From: Candidatus Binatia bacterium
GTDB taxonomy: Bacteria; Desulfobacterota; Binatia; HRBIN30
Direction of reading: 5' to 3'
Length of the DNA: 64,000 bases
Assembly: GCA_026415395.1 (NCBI GenBank)
Contig: JAOAHD010000002.1
Span: 458,691 to 522,690 of the forward strand
A program made the translations under genes and the position numbers. The notes beneath the pieces are model-generated. The model worked only from the letters and a program-made list of their open reading frames with translations, searched no databases and was not told the origin of the DNA. Positions 43,610 through 52,615 of the stretch are shown here, piece by piece (positions within the stretch are counted from its first letter, which is position 1; every line of letters starts with the position of its first letter).

Positions 43610-44044
43610 ATGAGAGCACGAACCATCGTGTTGTTAGCGTTGCCGCTGATCCTTGTGGGCTGCACCAAAGGCTGTGAGAGATCTTCAGAGGCACCCACGG
43701 CCACCGCGCCGGTGCCCATGGCTGGCCAGCCAGTTGCCGGCACACCACAGGAAATGCCTGCTGAAGAAGACTGCGTAGTGCTGATTGACGCGGATCCGGA
43801 CTTTGGTGCGCCCCCTCTATCCGTGCAGTTCACTTCGGAGGTGGAATGCACGGCCGGCGATGTTCAGTACAAGTGGGACTTTGGAGACGGCAGCACTTCG
43901 TCCGAACCTAACCCCGTGCATACATACACGAAAGCGGGCGAGTACACGGCCACGCTGACGGTGACCGCGGGCAAGGTCAGCGCTTCGGACGAAATGGACA
44001 TCACGGTGGAGGAAGAGTCCGAAGAGCCGCAGCCCTCCGAGTAA
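43610..44044 (+). CDS. PKD-domain lipoprotein
   Basis: 144 aa from the ATG at 43610 with GGAGGAGG upstream. A lipobox LVGC at about residue 18, a short Pro/Ala linker, then one PKD domain with the classic [32 protein letters not shown] and [11 protein letters not shown] domains mediate carbohydrate or protein contacts on the cell surface. Ends in a Glu-rich tail. Probably expressed with the lipoprotein upstream. Confidence 0.88.
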   Translation: MRARTIVLLALPLILVGCTKGCERSSEAPTATAPVPMAGQPVAGTPQEMPAEEDCVVLIDADPDFGAPPLSVQFTSEVECTAGDVQYKWDFGDGSTSSEPNPVHTYTKAGEYTATLTVTAGKVSASDEMDITVEEESEEPQPSE

Positions 44045-44170
44045 GAGTCGGTTGTCCCGAAGTCGGCCGCGCCCGGCTGCAGGGGCAGCTCTTGCTCACG
44101 GCATGGGTGGTCGGAGCTGCAACCGTTGCTGTGGGCGCTTCTGCCTGATTTTTGATCCCTATAGTCATGT

Positions 44171-44500
44171 ATGCGTAGTGACGGATCCCAAAAGCCCGAT
44201 CCTGTTGGTCAGCCCCGGACGAGAAAGCGCCTCGTTCGCGCGGGTTTAGGAATCGGAATCGCCGCGCTCTTCGTGGGTTTGGTCGTCTACGGCAGCCTCC
44301 ACGCCGCGGGATACAGATGCGAGGTGTGCATCACCTTTCGGGGTCAGCAAGCCTGCCGGGAGGTCGAAGGGCCGAGTGAGTCTGAGGCGCGTGCGAGTGC
44401 GGTGAACAATGCTTGCGCGGTCCTCGCCTCGGGAGTGACAGAAACACTGGCCTGCGAGCGGACTGTGCCAGATCGCGAGCAGTGTAGGCCGATTCCTTAG
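44171..44500 (+). CDS. Small single-span membrane protein with Cys-rich periplasmic part
   Basis: 109 aa from the ATG at 44171. Polar N-terminus, one membrane helix (GLGIGIAALFVGLVVYGSL, about residues 27-45), then RCEVCITFRGQQACREVEG and a helical region with NNACAVLASGVTETLACERTV: five cysteines, four possibly in two disulfides. Codon pattern is coding-like. No recognised family; follows the PKD gene by about 130 bases. Confidence 0.55.
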   Translation: MRSDGSQKPDPVGQPRTRKRLVRAGLGIGIAALFVGLVVYGSLHAAGYRCEVCITFRGQQACREVEGPSESEARASAVNNACAVLASGVTETLACERTVPDREQCRPIP

Positions 44501-44696
44501 TCTCCGTGTGTCGGGCGATGGCCTAGCTATGGCTGTCTTCGGAGGATCCGCAAAAGCTAGCGAGCGTGCACATGCCGGGGCTAACCCTGTGGAAACTCGG
44601 CCTCGATTACACAAACTCTGCCGTGCGCCTCAAGCAACGCCGCCGCGGCTTTCCCTTAAGCGAGTCGGTAAGGCAAGCTAGCGGCATTCCAAAAAC

Positions 44697-44726
44697 AAAG
44701 GGCCCATGCTTACGCACAGGCCCTTT
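44697..44726 (-). terminator. Intrinsic terminator of the SCP2 gene
   Basis: 8-bp stem (44697-44704 with 44719-44726) and 14-nt loop. On the minus strand the stem is followed by TTTGTTTTT, giving a classic U-run; it lies ~40 bases past the SCP2 stop. Confidence 0.8.
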
Positions 44727-44764
44727 CAGCTCGTTCGATGAAAACGGCTGTTGACAGTATTGGC

Positions 44765-45103
44765 TTACGCGCCGGGACGCTTGAAGAGGCTTTGCATCTT
44801 CATCGCTAAGCCCATGTCGCCGGCGATTTTCAACTTGCCGCTCATGAAGGCCATCTGGCCGTTGAGCTTACCGGTAATCATGTCGACGTAGTCTTGCGCC
44901 GCCATGGTCATCGTCATGTTGGGCGATTGGTGTGTGCCCTCGGTGACCGTGCACGTGCCGTCCTTAATCGTCACGTAGTAGTTGCCACCACCGTCGCCCG
45001 TAAGGTTGAACTGGATGACGGCATTCATCCCTTTCGCGGCATCGGCATTCAGGTTGGCCGGCATTTGGTTGAAGATCTCTTTCACTTGATCTGCGACTGA
45101 CAT
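44765..45103 (-). CDS. SCP2 sterol/lipid-binding domain protein
   Basis: 112 aa. One SCP2 domain: VADQVKEIFNQMPANLN, AVIQFNLTGDGGGNYYVTIKDG, and ITGKLNGQMAFMSGKLKIAGDMGLAMKMQSLF, the conserved lipid-tunnel region. Such single-domain proteins bind acyl or sterol lipids in the cytoplasm. The gene has its own promoter (45189-45217), a strong ribosome site (GGAGGAGGG) and a terminator, so it is an independent, probably well-expressed unit. Confidence 0.92.
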   Translation of the reverse strand: MSVADQVKEIFNQMPANLNADAAKGMNAVIQFNLTGDGGGNYYVTIKDGTCTVTEGTHQSPNMTMTMAAQDYVDMITGKLNGQMAFMSGKLKIAGDMGLAMKMQSLFKRPGA

Positions 45104-45188
45104 GGTTCCCTCCTCCTTTTCTACACATGGGCCTTCCTGGGAGCCCTGTTTTTCACCAATCCCTTAATACCTTGCTGAAGCGACGACG

Positions 45189-45217
45189 CTTGTACGCGAG
45201 GCACTCGGTTTTGTCAA
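45189..45217 (-). promoter_or_regulatory. Sigma-70-type promoter of the SCP2 gene
   Basis: Minus strand: -35 TTGACA (45212-45217, perfect), 17-base spacer, -10 TACAAG (45189-45194, four of six). It lies about 86 bases before the ATG at 45103. Confidence 0.65.
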
Positions 45218-45315
45218 CACGGGTGGGGTGCAGATCGAGGGTCCGGCTTGCTGACCTCCTCGGGTAACAAGGTTGGTGACGAGAAGCTCGCGGTGCAGGG
45301 CAAGCATATCGTGGC

Positions 45316-46353
45316 TTACGCTGAAGAGAGCGGCAACTCCCAAGCGGGAGTCGCCTCCAGGAGCACCGAGGGTAAGTTCAGCGTTCCGCCAATATTCGAG
45401 TATGGATAGTGCCGGGAATTCACGTGAGCGTGCAACGGCACTCCAGGGCCATCGTGCACCTCGTAGTCGAGCGGCAGTGGTCCGAGAATTTGCAACACCC
45501 GATGCAGCGTGCGCGCGAACAACCGCCAGACCCGTTCCGGCACTTCGGTGAGCCGTTCCCAGTGGTCGAGGCATACGACGTCGTAGCTTCGAGGGAATGT
45601 GCCGAAGGGGCAGAAGTAACTGATGCAGGGACCAGCGTCGCTGAGGAGAAATCCGAATCGGCGCGCAAACTGAATCATCTCCTCCCAAATTGCGGGCTCG
45701 CGGGCGGTGAGCTCGCATTCGCGCTCGATCGCGGGGAAATTTCGATCGCTGCCAATCACTTGGTTGTGGACATGCGGCTGGGAAGCGCCCGACTCATGCC
45801 CTTGGTTTTTTCGGATCAGAACTTTGCGTACCATAGGATTGCGATAAGCCACTTCCGCCACGCGGCGGTCGACCGCCAGCAAGGCCTCGAACTGCTCAGG
45901 TGGGAGCATGGCGGAATAGATCAAATCCTCGTGACCGCGGGCGCCGTCGGCAAAGTGGCGAGGGTCCTCGACCACCACGTACGATTCGTTCTGTCCGCCG
46001 GTGCAGCATTCCGGAATCCGCGGCACCAAGTTGCGCACTGCTCGGATGAGCCACGGGAAGTCAGAGGGCCGGCCGTGGACCTGCTCGCTCGTCAGGCGAC
46101 AGATCTCGTCAGGCGACCGATCTTCGTTGCCTGGGCAAAACGGACACTCCTGTCGTGATCGTTCCAGATCCTCGCGCAGGGCGGCTTCGTAACGTTCTCG
46201 GTCGACGTGAGCCTCCGCGAGCAGCCGTTGCTGCGCTTGACGCAAGAAACCACTACGCTTGCGGTGCACGTGGGTGAAGTAGGTGATGTCACCCGTGAAG
46301 GGATTGCGCACCCAAACGAGCTTGCCCTCGTCACAACGAAACTCGATTGGCAT
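45316..46353 (-). CDS. galT: Galactose-1-phosphate uridylyltransferase-like protein
   Basis: 345 aa from the ATG at 46353 (MPIEFRCDEG); the frame is open to 46416. CPFCPGNE gives the zinc CxxC, FPALSxx-like PWLIRAVRNLVPRIP the second region, and SGASQPHVHNQVIG the HIT catalytic triad (H-x-H-x-Q). It transfers UMP to sugar-1-phosphate; relatives include ADP-glucose phosphorylases, so the sugar is uncertain. It is single, with no galK or galE near. Confidence 0.85.
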   Translation of the reverse strand: MPIEFRCDEGKLVWVRNPFTGDITYFTHVHRKRSGFLRQAQQRLLAEAHVDRERYEAALREDLERSRQECPFCPGNEDRSPDEICRLTSEQVHGRPSDFPWLIRAVRNLVPRIPECCTGGQNESYVVVEDPRHFADGARGHEDLIYSAMLPPEQFEALLAVDRRVAEVAYRNPMVRKVLIRKNQGHESGASQPHVHNQVIGSDRNFPAIERECELTAREPAIWEEMIQFARRFGFLLSDAGPCISYFCPFGTFPRSYDVVCLDHWERLTEVPERVWRLFARTLHRVLQILGPLPLDYEVHDGPGVPLHAHVNSRHYPYSNIGGTLNLPSVLLEATPAWELPLSSA

Positions 46354-46443
46354 CGTAAGACTCGTTTGTGCCTGCTGCCAAGGTCCGACCCACGCAACGC
46401 CCTGATTGGTGCGCAAACTTAACCGGTCGCTGCCTTCTGCACC

Positions 46444-46980
46444 CTACTCCCAACGCACAGCCAGCTCGACCGGCGGTTCGCCGTAAAGGCAGGGGTCAGT
46501 AATTTCCGCCTCGAAGCCCGTGCTTCCCTCAGGTGCAAGCGTATCTTGGGCGGGTGAAATTTCCCTTTCCAGACAGGGATTTCCTTGCACGGCATCCGTT
46601 GCTTTCACCACCAGGACGACCCTGCGGGCCTCGCTACCGCCGGTGTTGCGCAGTTCTCCGGAAACTCGTATGGAGTTCGGAGTGAGTCGCTCCACTTCTT
46701 GCTTGGCGATGACCACGCGGGCAGCGCCAGATTGCGCTCGTTGCGGCGTTGCGGCCGCGGCTGCTTCCGCGGGCGGCTGAGTCGGGGCGTCTGTCGCCGC
46801 CGGGCGTGGCGGCAGGACCCTTTCTTCCGCTGCTTGCCGACCTGCCGGTGGGTGGTCGGAGAAATGCACCACGCCGCGTTCATCCGTCCACTTGTAGTAA
46901 CGCTGAGCCAGCGCGACTGAGGCAGACGCTAGGAGGACAACGCAAAGGGCTGGGCGCAAGAAGCGTTGGCAGTGATTCAT
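46444..46980 (-). CDS. DUF4124-domain secreted protein
   Basis: 178 aa with a signal peptide ending ALAQ. YYKWTDERGVVHFSDHPPAG is the DUF4124 signature (a Tyr-Lys-Trp-x-Asp-x-x-Gly strand). A Pro/Ala linker then leads to a second, FxLYD-like domain (SIRVSGELRNTGGSEARRVVLVVKATDA...PCLYGEP). Likely periplasmic; function unknown. Confidence 0.82.
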   Translation of the reverse strand: MNHCQRFLRPALCVVLLASASVALAQRYYKWTDERGVVHFSDHPPAGRQAAEERVLPPRPAATDAPTQPPAEAAAAATPQRAQSGAARVVIAKQEVERLTPNSIRVSGELRNTGGSEARRVVLVVKATDAVQGNPCLEREISPAQDTLAPEGSTGFEAEITDPCLYGEPPVELAVRWE

Positions 46981-47424
46981 AGTGAATCTTTAGGGCGTTG
47001 ATCCGTGGCGAGTCAACAGCAAGCCTGACGACGATAAAGCCCCGCAGTGGATTGGCACATTGGCCGAATAGTGCTGACTCGAGTTGGAGCTCTTCGACCA
47101 GCGGGACTTCGGGAATGCTCTGAACCGCTGTCTGCGTTGTTGCACAAGTTCGGCGTCCCCGATGCGCTTTTTGGCAAGTACGCTTAGGCCTCTCGGCGGT
47201 GCGCAGGATGCACTTCCTTGTTAGAGGATTCCCACGAATTTCGTGTTGGCAGCGTTTGCTCGTTTACCGATTGGTGATCCAGATAGCGTTTGAGCGCGGG
47301 TCGCTTCAGCTTTGGTGTTTATGCTACCCGCCGGGCCAAGGGCTTTCTCCGTTTCTGGAGCAATTGCCCTGCTGTAGGGGCGCTGCTTGACTGGTCTGCA
47401 GACGAGCGATATGGACGATCGTCC
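46981..47424. other. Upstream region of the biosynthetic island
   Basis: 444 bases without a gene I can support, with noticeably less G/C-bias than the flanks near 47210-47340. Short frames here lack start signals. It divides the DUF4124 gene from the ligase gene (both transcribed away) and so should hold the promoters of both. Confidence 0.5.
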
Positions 47425-49182
47425 ATGGATGCCCTTCAGCGGCCGCTTTCCAACCGAGTAGCTGAAAGTGGCTCTGGGGAACGCGCTCCTTCAACGCAGG
47501 CTTTTGCCCAGCGGCTCGCCGAGCAGGCAGTGAGGTCCCCTCATAAGATTGCTTTGTCCAGGTGGGTACCGGGTAAAGGCTTCGCCCTTTTGACCTACCG
47601 AGATTTGCTCGGATTGAGTGAAGACATTGAAAAATCGTTAGCAGTCTTTTCGCATGTCGTACCGATTTTAGGGGGCAAGTCGTTTCAAGCTGTCGCCGCA
47701 ATGGTGGCCGCCTCAAGGTCTCGTCTACCGTTTTGTTTCCTAAACCCAAAATGGCGACGGCCGCAGCTTGAGTTCGCGTTACGCCAACTTCGCGCAAAGG
47801 CATGCTTTCTCGATTCAGCTGGCTTGCTTGCTCTACAAGGCCTCTCGGATAGGGACCTTTGGACTCGTAACATAGAGTGGATTGTAATCGAGCCGGAACT
47901 CGCTGGGCTGGCGAGCGAGATGGCCAATCGTTTGGCCAGTTTTGCCACTTTGCGCTCGATGCCCCTCTCCAGCGATACGCGTGGAGAGGCCGCCTGTCCG
48001 GACTCACCTCTGGGTACCTCCGTTGGTGCTTGTTTATTTACGTCGGGTTCGACAGGCCGACCGAAGGGGGTGCTCGTTTCGGCTGAAGATCTCGACGCGA
48101 GGATCGATGCAGAAATTGCGTGGTTCGGCCTTACTGAAGCGGACGTCCTGTTGAACGTGCTGCCATTCTCGTTCGATGTGGGCTTGGCTCAACTGATGAC
48201 CGGATTGGCGTTGGGAGCTGAGGTGGCCATGCTGGAATCGTGGCTACCTCGAGATATCTTGTTGGCGGTTGAGCAGCGATCGGTAACCTGCATTGCGGGG
48301 GTTCCGTCAGTATGGTCTGAGTTCGTGAGGCAGGGTGTGAGGTTGGACTCCGCGGGGCGCCATCGTTCCCTTCGATATGTGACCGTGTCTGGCGGTAGTT
48401 TGCCCCTGAACGCGCTCGAGCAGCTCATGAAAGCGTTCGAAGGGGTCGGGATCTATAAAACGTATGGACAGACTGAGGCGTTTCGCGCCACCTCACTGAG
48501 GCCTGAAGATTTGCACAGAAAACTTGGTAGTGTTGGAAAACCCTTTCCCGGAGTGCATGTGCGGGTTGTGAGAGATGATGGAACCCTTTGTGCACCGGGG
48601 GAGGTCGGGGAAGTGATTCACTGCGGTCTGGGGACCATGGTTGGTTACCTCGATGATGACAATGAAGTAGACGTTCAGGAAAAGCGCAAACTCCGCGCCA
48701 ACCCGTTTTTCGGGCACGGGGATGAACACCCGCAGGTTGTCTTTACCGGGGATCTGGGGTTTCTCGACGAGGATGGCTTTTTGTTCCTCAAGGGGCGACG
48801 GGATGCATTGATTAAGGTGTTTGGCAATCGAGTGTACCCATTAGAGGTTGCAGAGCAGATAGCGTCCTTACCTGGCATTGAGGATGTATACGTGGCGCCA
48901 GTGTCCGGGACGTCAGGGGAAGCAGAACTGGCTGCTTTCATCTTGGCTCGGGAACCGGCACTTAGCCGTGCGGAAGTGCGAAAAGCACTGGCTTTGCGAC
49001 TACCCAGTTACATGGTGCCGAAACACTTCGTGTTTGTGGATGGGCTGCCAAAAGGCGCAACGGGGAAGATCGATGGCTTGGAATTGATTTCGCGGCACGG
49101 GTTCGCTCCCTATCGGGCAGAGGGCCCTACGCTTACGATGGACTCTGGGCCCCTAAGAGCCGAAAACGGGGCTTGTGAGTAA
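47425..49182 (+). CDS. AMP-forming acyl-CoA/amino acid ligase (carrier-protein loading)
   Basis: 585 aa from the ATG at 47425. The adenylation core is complete: FTSGSTGRPKG (ATP P-loop), YGQTE (A5), TGDLGFLDEDG (A7) with the hinge RRDALIKVFGNRVYPLEVAEQ, and a C-terminal Lys in KGATGKIDG (A10). It resembles exosortase-A-associated acyl-CoA ligases and DltA-like enzymes. It presumably activates an acid or amino acid and loads it on the carrier protein encoded by the next gene, whose start overlaps its stop (TAATG). Substrate unknown. It opens a five-gene operon. Confidence 0.88.
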   Translation: MDALQRPLSNRVAESGSGERAPSTQAFAQRLAEQAVRSPHKIALSRWVPGKGFALLTYRDLLGLSEDIEKSLAVFSHVVPILGGKSFQAVAAMVAASRSRLPFCFLNPKWRRPQLEFALRQLRAKACFLDSAGLLALQGLSDRDLWTRNIEWIVIEPELAGLASEMANRLASFATLRSMPLSSDTRGEAACPDSPLGTSVGACLFTSGSTGRPKGVLVSAEDLDARIDAEIAWFGLTEADVLLNVLPFSFDVGLAQLMTGLALGAEVAMLESWLPRDILLAVEQRSVTCIAGVPSVWSEFVRQGVRLDSAGRHRSLRYVTVSGGSLPLNALEQLMKAFEGVGIYKTYGQTEAFRATSLRPEDLHRKLGSVGKPFPGVHVRVVRDDGTLCAPGEVGEVIHCGLGTMVGYLDDDNEVDVQEKRKLRANPFFGHGDEHPQVVFTGDLGFLDEDGFLFLKGRRDALIKVFGNRVYPLEVAEQIASLPGIEDVYVAPVSGTSGEAELAAFILAREPALSRAEVRKALALRLPSYMVPKHFVFVDGLPKGATGKIDGLELISRHGFAPYRAEGPTLTMDSGPLRAENGACE

Positions 49183-49454
49183 TGACTCGGGTTGGTGGTT
49201 GCATGCTGGACGCGGACGCGATTTTGAAATTTCTCGAAGAGACAGTTGGCATAGATACCCGTGAACTCGATGTCGGTACGCCTCTATTCTCCTCGGGGCT
49301 GATCGACTCGGGCGCGATGGTGGAGTTGATTACGTTCGTGGAGGCGCAAACTGGAGTACGTTTCACCCCAGACGACCTAACACTCGAGAACTTAGATACG
49401 ATTGCCAACATTCTGGGGTTCGTTGCTAGAGCTGAGAATCGCTGTGACGACTGA
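49182..49454 (+). CDS. Acyl/peptidyl carrier protein
   Basis: 90 aa from the ATG in TAATG. The fold is ACP-like: ILKFLEETVGIDTRELDVGTPLFSSGLIDSGAMVELI, with the phosphopantetheine serine in DSG (most carriers have DSL), then FVEAQTGVRFTPDDLTLENLDTIANI. DSG still leaves the serine. It most likely carries the acyl or aminoacyl group from the ligase. Start and stop overlap both neighbours. Confidence 0.9.
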   Translation: MTRVGGCMLDADAILKFLEETVGIDTRELDVGTPLFSSGLIDSGAMVELITFVEAQTGVRFTPDDLTLENLDTIANILGFVARAENRCDD

Positions 49455-50757
49455 GCACCTCGCAATTCTTCAATCGGTCGCTCAACGCTTCGGGACGCCC
49501 TGTTACGTTTATTTCTTGGATTCGATTAGGGAGCGCGTTGCTCTGTTGAAGACTGCCTTCGAGGGGCTCTTCAGCATTAGTTACGCAGTCAAGAGTAACC
49601 CGAACTTGGGACTTCTGCGGCGAATCGGGGGAATGGTCGAGTACCTCGACGTATCTTCGGCAGGGGAGATTGCCCGCGCTCTCCGGGCCGGCTGGCCTGC
49701 TGCGATGTTGACCTTCACCGGCCCCGGTAAGACGGAGTCTGAACTCGCATTTGCAGTAGAGGTGGGCGTGGGGGAGATTGTACTGGAGTCAGCAGACGAA
49801 GCCCGCGTCCTTAAGGAGCTAGTACGACGCACCGGGCGCCGGCAGCGGGTGTTGCTGCGCATCGCGCCTGAACGGGTTCCTCGCGGGTTTGGGTTGGTCA
49901 TGGGGGGCAGGGCGACCCCATTTGGTATCGACCAGGAGCAGCTCGATGAAACCGTGGCGTTTGTGGTTTCGTCTCCCGAGCTCGAGTTGGACGGCTTTCA
50001 TGTTTTTGCGGCTTCCCAGTGTTTAAGGGTGGAACCACTGGTTGAGTACTACGAAATCGTAACTCGGCTCTTCCGCCAAACCTGCGAACGTTTGCACCTG
50101 AGCCCCCGAACGTTTGTCTTCGGGTCAGGCCTAGGAATTCCCTACCATCCGGAGGAGTCGCCTTTGGACCTTTCCGCGCTAGCCCTAAGGGCATTGCCGA
50201 TGCTCCGACAGTTTGCTCAATGGGCATGTGCCCGAAGGAAAGATGCGACCCTCGTTTTGGAAACCGGACGTTATTTAGTTGGCGAAGCTGGGGTCTACCT
50301 CGCCGGTGTGACTCGGATTAAGCGTTCGCACGGCCAAACAATCGCGATTTGCGATGGAGGTATGCATCAGCACTTGACGGCGGCCGGCCATTTGGGTGGG
50401 GTGATCCCTAGGAATTTTAAAATCACGAAAGTCTATTCCACCGCAAAGAGCGATGGCGAACAGGTCTATACTTTAGTCGGGCCATTGTGCACCACACTCG
50501 ACACCCTCGCTCGCAGTATCTCTTTACCGCGCCTCTCTCCCGGGGACGTGATTGCAGTCTGGGCCAGCGGTGCCTATGGGCTCACGGCAAGCCCCTGGCA
50601 CTTCATTAGTCATCCCCCCCCGAAGGAAATTGTAGTAGAGTCTGTCTCAGGCGAGTCTCTGGCAATAGACGAGAGTGACTTCGGCCCGCTTTGGTGGCCA
50701 GCGGAGGCCAGTGTCGCCGTGGCGAACCACAACGGAACTAATGAGCAGCAAGGCTAA
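49444..50757 (+). CDS. PLP-dependent amino acid decarboxylase (DAP/ornithine type)
   Basis: 437 aa from the GTG at 49444, 11 bases before the ACP stop. ISYAVKSNPNLGLLRRI holds the PLP lysine, SAGEIARALRAG follows, then FGSGLGIPY (phosphate-binding turn) and ETGRYLVGEAG and CDGGMHQHL in the second domain. This is fold-type III (DAP/Orn decarboxylase) like the decarboxylase that partners with ligase and ACP in exosortase-A systems. It may act on a carrier-bound or free amino acid. Its stop overlaps the sulfotransferase start by 17 bases. Confidence 0.9.
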   Translation: MTTEHLAILQSVAQRFGTPCYVYFLDSIRERVALLKTAFEGLFSISYAVKSNPNLGLLRRIGGMVEYLDVSSAGEIARALRAGWPAAMLTFTGPGKTESELAFAVEVGVGEIVLESADEARVLKELVRRTGRRQRVLLRIAPERVPRGFGLVMGGRATPFGIDQEQLDETVAFVVSSPELELDGFHVFAASQCLRVEPLVEYYEIVTRLFRQTCERLHLSPRTFVFGSGLGIPYHPEESPLDLSALALRALPMLRQFAQWACARRKDATLVLETGRYLVGEAGVYLAGVTRIKRSHGQTIAICDGGMHQHLTAAGHLGGVIPRNFKITKVYSTAKSDGEQVYTLVGPLCTTLDTLARSISLPRLSPGDVIAVWASGAYGLTASPWHFISHPPPKEIVVESVSGESLAIDESDFGPLWWPAEASVAVANHNGTNEQQG

Positions 50758-51718
50758 GGATTTAGAGGGCATACTTATTTTAGGGGTCCCGCGCTCGGGT
50801 ACGACGCTTGTCCGACGCCTGATTAACGTTCTCCCGAACATCGCGTGTCCAGGTGAAACCAACGTCTTCACGGGGTGCGGTCGGCTCCTGCGGAGCGAGG
50901 AAATCTCTGGAGGTGTACGCATTGGGATATTGGATGGGCTCGCATATGCCGGATTTTCGCAAGAGGAGGTTATTCGTCGTCTTCGTGACTTCGCCTTTGG
51001 TTTTCACCGTGAATATGCACATCGTCTTGGCAAAAAACGTTGGGCTGCAAAAACGGCATTCGACATTTTCTACTTGGAAGAAATCGAACAGCTGTGCTCG
51101 GATGAGGTCGCGTACGTCTGCGTCGTAAGGCACGCGCTGGACGTCGTGGTCAGCCTTCGAGAATTGTGCGATAGAAATGGTAGGTACTTGCGTGAGCTGC
51201 ACGATTACGTGATCCGGAACCCGGACTATTTTCAAGCGTTCGTGCAGCTTTGGGTGGACTTGAATGAGCGTCTTTTGGAATTTGTTGGTCGCCACCCAGG
51301 TAACTCCTTCTTGCTGCGTTACGAGGACTTGGTGAGGGATCCAAACGCGACAATGCATGAGGTTGCAGAATTTCTGGGAGAGCCCTGGGAAGAAGGGTTG
51401 ATAAGTGCGGCACTTGCGGACCGAAGCGCAGTCGGCCTCGGGGATTGGAAAACCTACGGAAAGCCGCTGGTTGATAGTAACAGCGTGGGACGTTGGCGAT
51501 CGCTCCCCCGCCGCACGGTCGCTCTCTTGGCGTCGACATGTAACCCCCTTTTGCAGAGGTTTGGCTACGAGCCCGTTTCTGTGGCATTGGAACCCATGTC
51601 GCGTTCCGAGTCGCAACGGCGCTACCAGCTTGGACTGTGGTTGCAGGCTCTTAAGTCAGGTTCGGGAGCAGCCGGACTCCTCGGTGAATCGAGTAAGAAA
51701 GGGTCGCCAGAGGAATAG
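50741..51718 (+). CDS. PAPS-dependent sulfotransferase
   Basis: 325 aa from the ATG at 50741. ILGVPRSGTTLVRRLI is the 5'-phosphosulfate loop, CVVRHALDVVVSL the 3'-phosphate motif, LLRYEDLVRDPNATMHEVAEFLGEPW the typical dimer/Lys region and NSVGRWRSLPR follows. It transfers sulfate from PAPS to a hydroxyl or amine of an unknown acceptor. Being translationally coupled to the decarboxylase, it probably tailors the same product. Confidence 0.9.
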   Translation: MSSKAKDLEGILILGVPRSGTTLVRRLINVLPNIACPGETNVFTGCGRLLRSEEISGGVRIGILDGLAYAGFSQEEVIRRLRDFAFGFHREYAHRLGKKRWAAKTAFDIFYLEEIEQLCSDEVAYVCVVRHALDVVVSLRELCDRNGRYLRELHDYVIRNPDYFQAFVQLWVDLNERLLEFVGRHPGNSFLLRYEDLVRDPNATMHEVAEFLGEPWEEGLISAALADRSAVGLGDWKTYGKPLVDSNSVGRWRSLPRRTVALLASTCNPLLQRFGYEPVSVALEPMSRSESQRRYQLGLWLQALKSGSGAAGLLGESSKKGSPEE

Positions 51719-52414
51719 TTGGTGATTCACAAGGCCCGTTGGTTTCGCCTGGCGGCGGAGGCGCTTGTCTTCTTTTTGCGGGAGAACGGATTGCGCAAGA
51801 CAACCCGCATGGCCCTCCACCGGTGTTTCGGAGAAGAGGAGTGGCTTGGACTCATACGCTACCTGGAAGCGCCGAAGACTCCTCTCTCTTTGCCGAAACA
51901 AGTGAATGGGGTGACCATTCGGCTGCTCGATAGAGAATCCTTGGATACTGCGGTGCGGTTACCGGAAAGCAGGGTTTGGCTTTTGCCACCACACCGCCGG
52001 CGGCAAATGATGGAAGAGTGGGTGGAGCGGGCTCTCATTGCCGAGAAGGACGGGCGTCTGGTGGGGATTGTGTGCTACGTTGACTGCCCTGGGCAAAGCC
52101 AACCTTGGTACTCGGTTGTGGAACCGTGGTTGCGACAGCCTGCGAGGCTAACCAAGCTACTGTACGCAAAACCTGGAGAGCGCGGCGTCGCCTGGGCGTT
52201 GGCAACCTGTGGAACGGAGTGGTGCGCTAGCCAAGGAGTCCGTTCAATCTTGTCATGGATCCAAGCGACAAATCGGAGCTCCTTGTTGGTGAATCGCTTG
52301 CAAGGAGGAAAGATCGTTGGCCGCATGAGGAAGCGTTTCCGTTTGGGACGGGAAACCGTGACGTGTTGGCCCGAGGGAGTGAGCGATACCGCGAAGAGTG
52401 CCTTGGGTGGCTAG
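51719..52414 (+). CDS. GNAT-like protein of the island
   Basis: 231 aa from a TTG directly after the sulfotransferase stop; a GTG one codon on (51722) is an alternative. AEKDGRLVGIVCYVDCPGQSQP looks like GNAT beta4, and GVAWALATCGTEWCASQGVRSILSWIQATNRSSLLVNRLQGGKIVGR resembles the acyl-CoA-binding and motif B region of N-acetyltransferases. N-acylation of the operon's amine product is a plausible role, but the match is weaker than for its neighbours. Confidence 0.6.
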   Translation: MVIHKARWFRLAAEALVFFLRENGLRKTTRMALHRCFGEEEWLGLIRYLEAPKTPLSLPKQVNGVTIRLLDRESLDTAVRLPESRVWLLPPHRRRQMMEEWVERALIAEKDGRLVGIVCYVDCPGQSQPWYSVVEPWLRQPARLTKLLYAKPGERGVAWALATCGTEWCASQGVRSILSWIQATNRSSLLVNRLQGGKIVGRMRKRFRLGRETVTCWPEGVSDTAKSALGG

Positions 52415-52615
52415 CCGCTTTTGAGGGGATGCTTCGTGTTATGGTTTGGACTCGAAATAGATCCCTGGCCTCTCATCCGGAGCTAACAGGGGCGAGGCTA
52501 AGGGGCTGCCCAATAGAACCGTCGGTAATCCTGTGATCCGACGTCGAGGGACCGACAAGGACGTTGGGGACCCTTGCGCTCAGGAGCCGAATGCTTAGGT
52601 TTCGCGACCGTCACC

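Noticed and set aside
44566..44754. 62-aa plus-strand frame after the small membrane gene
   Set aside because: Runs through the SCP2 terminator hairpin and has no ribosome site.
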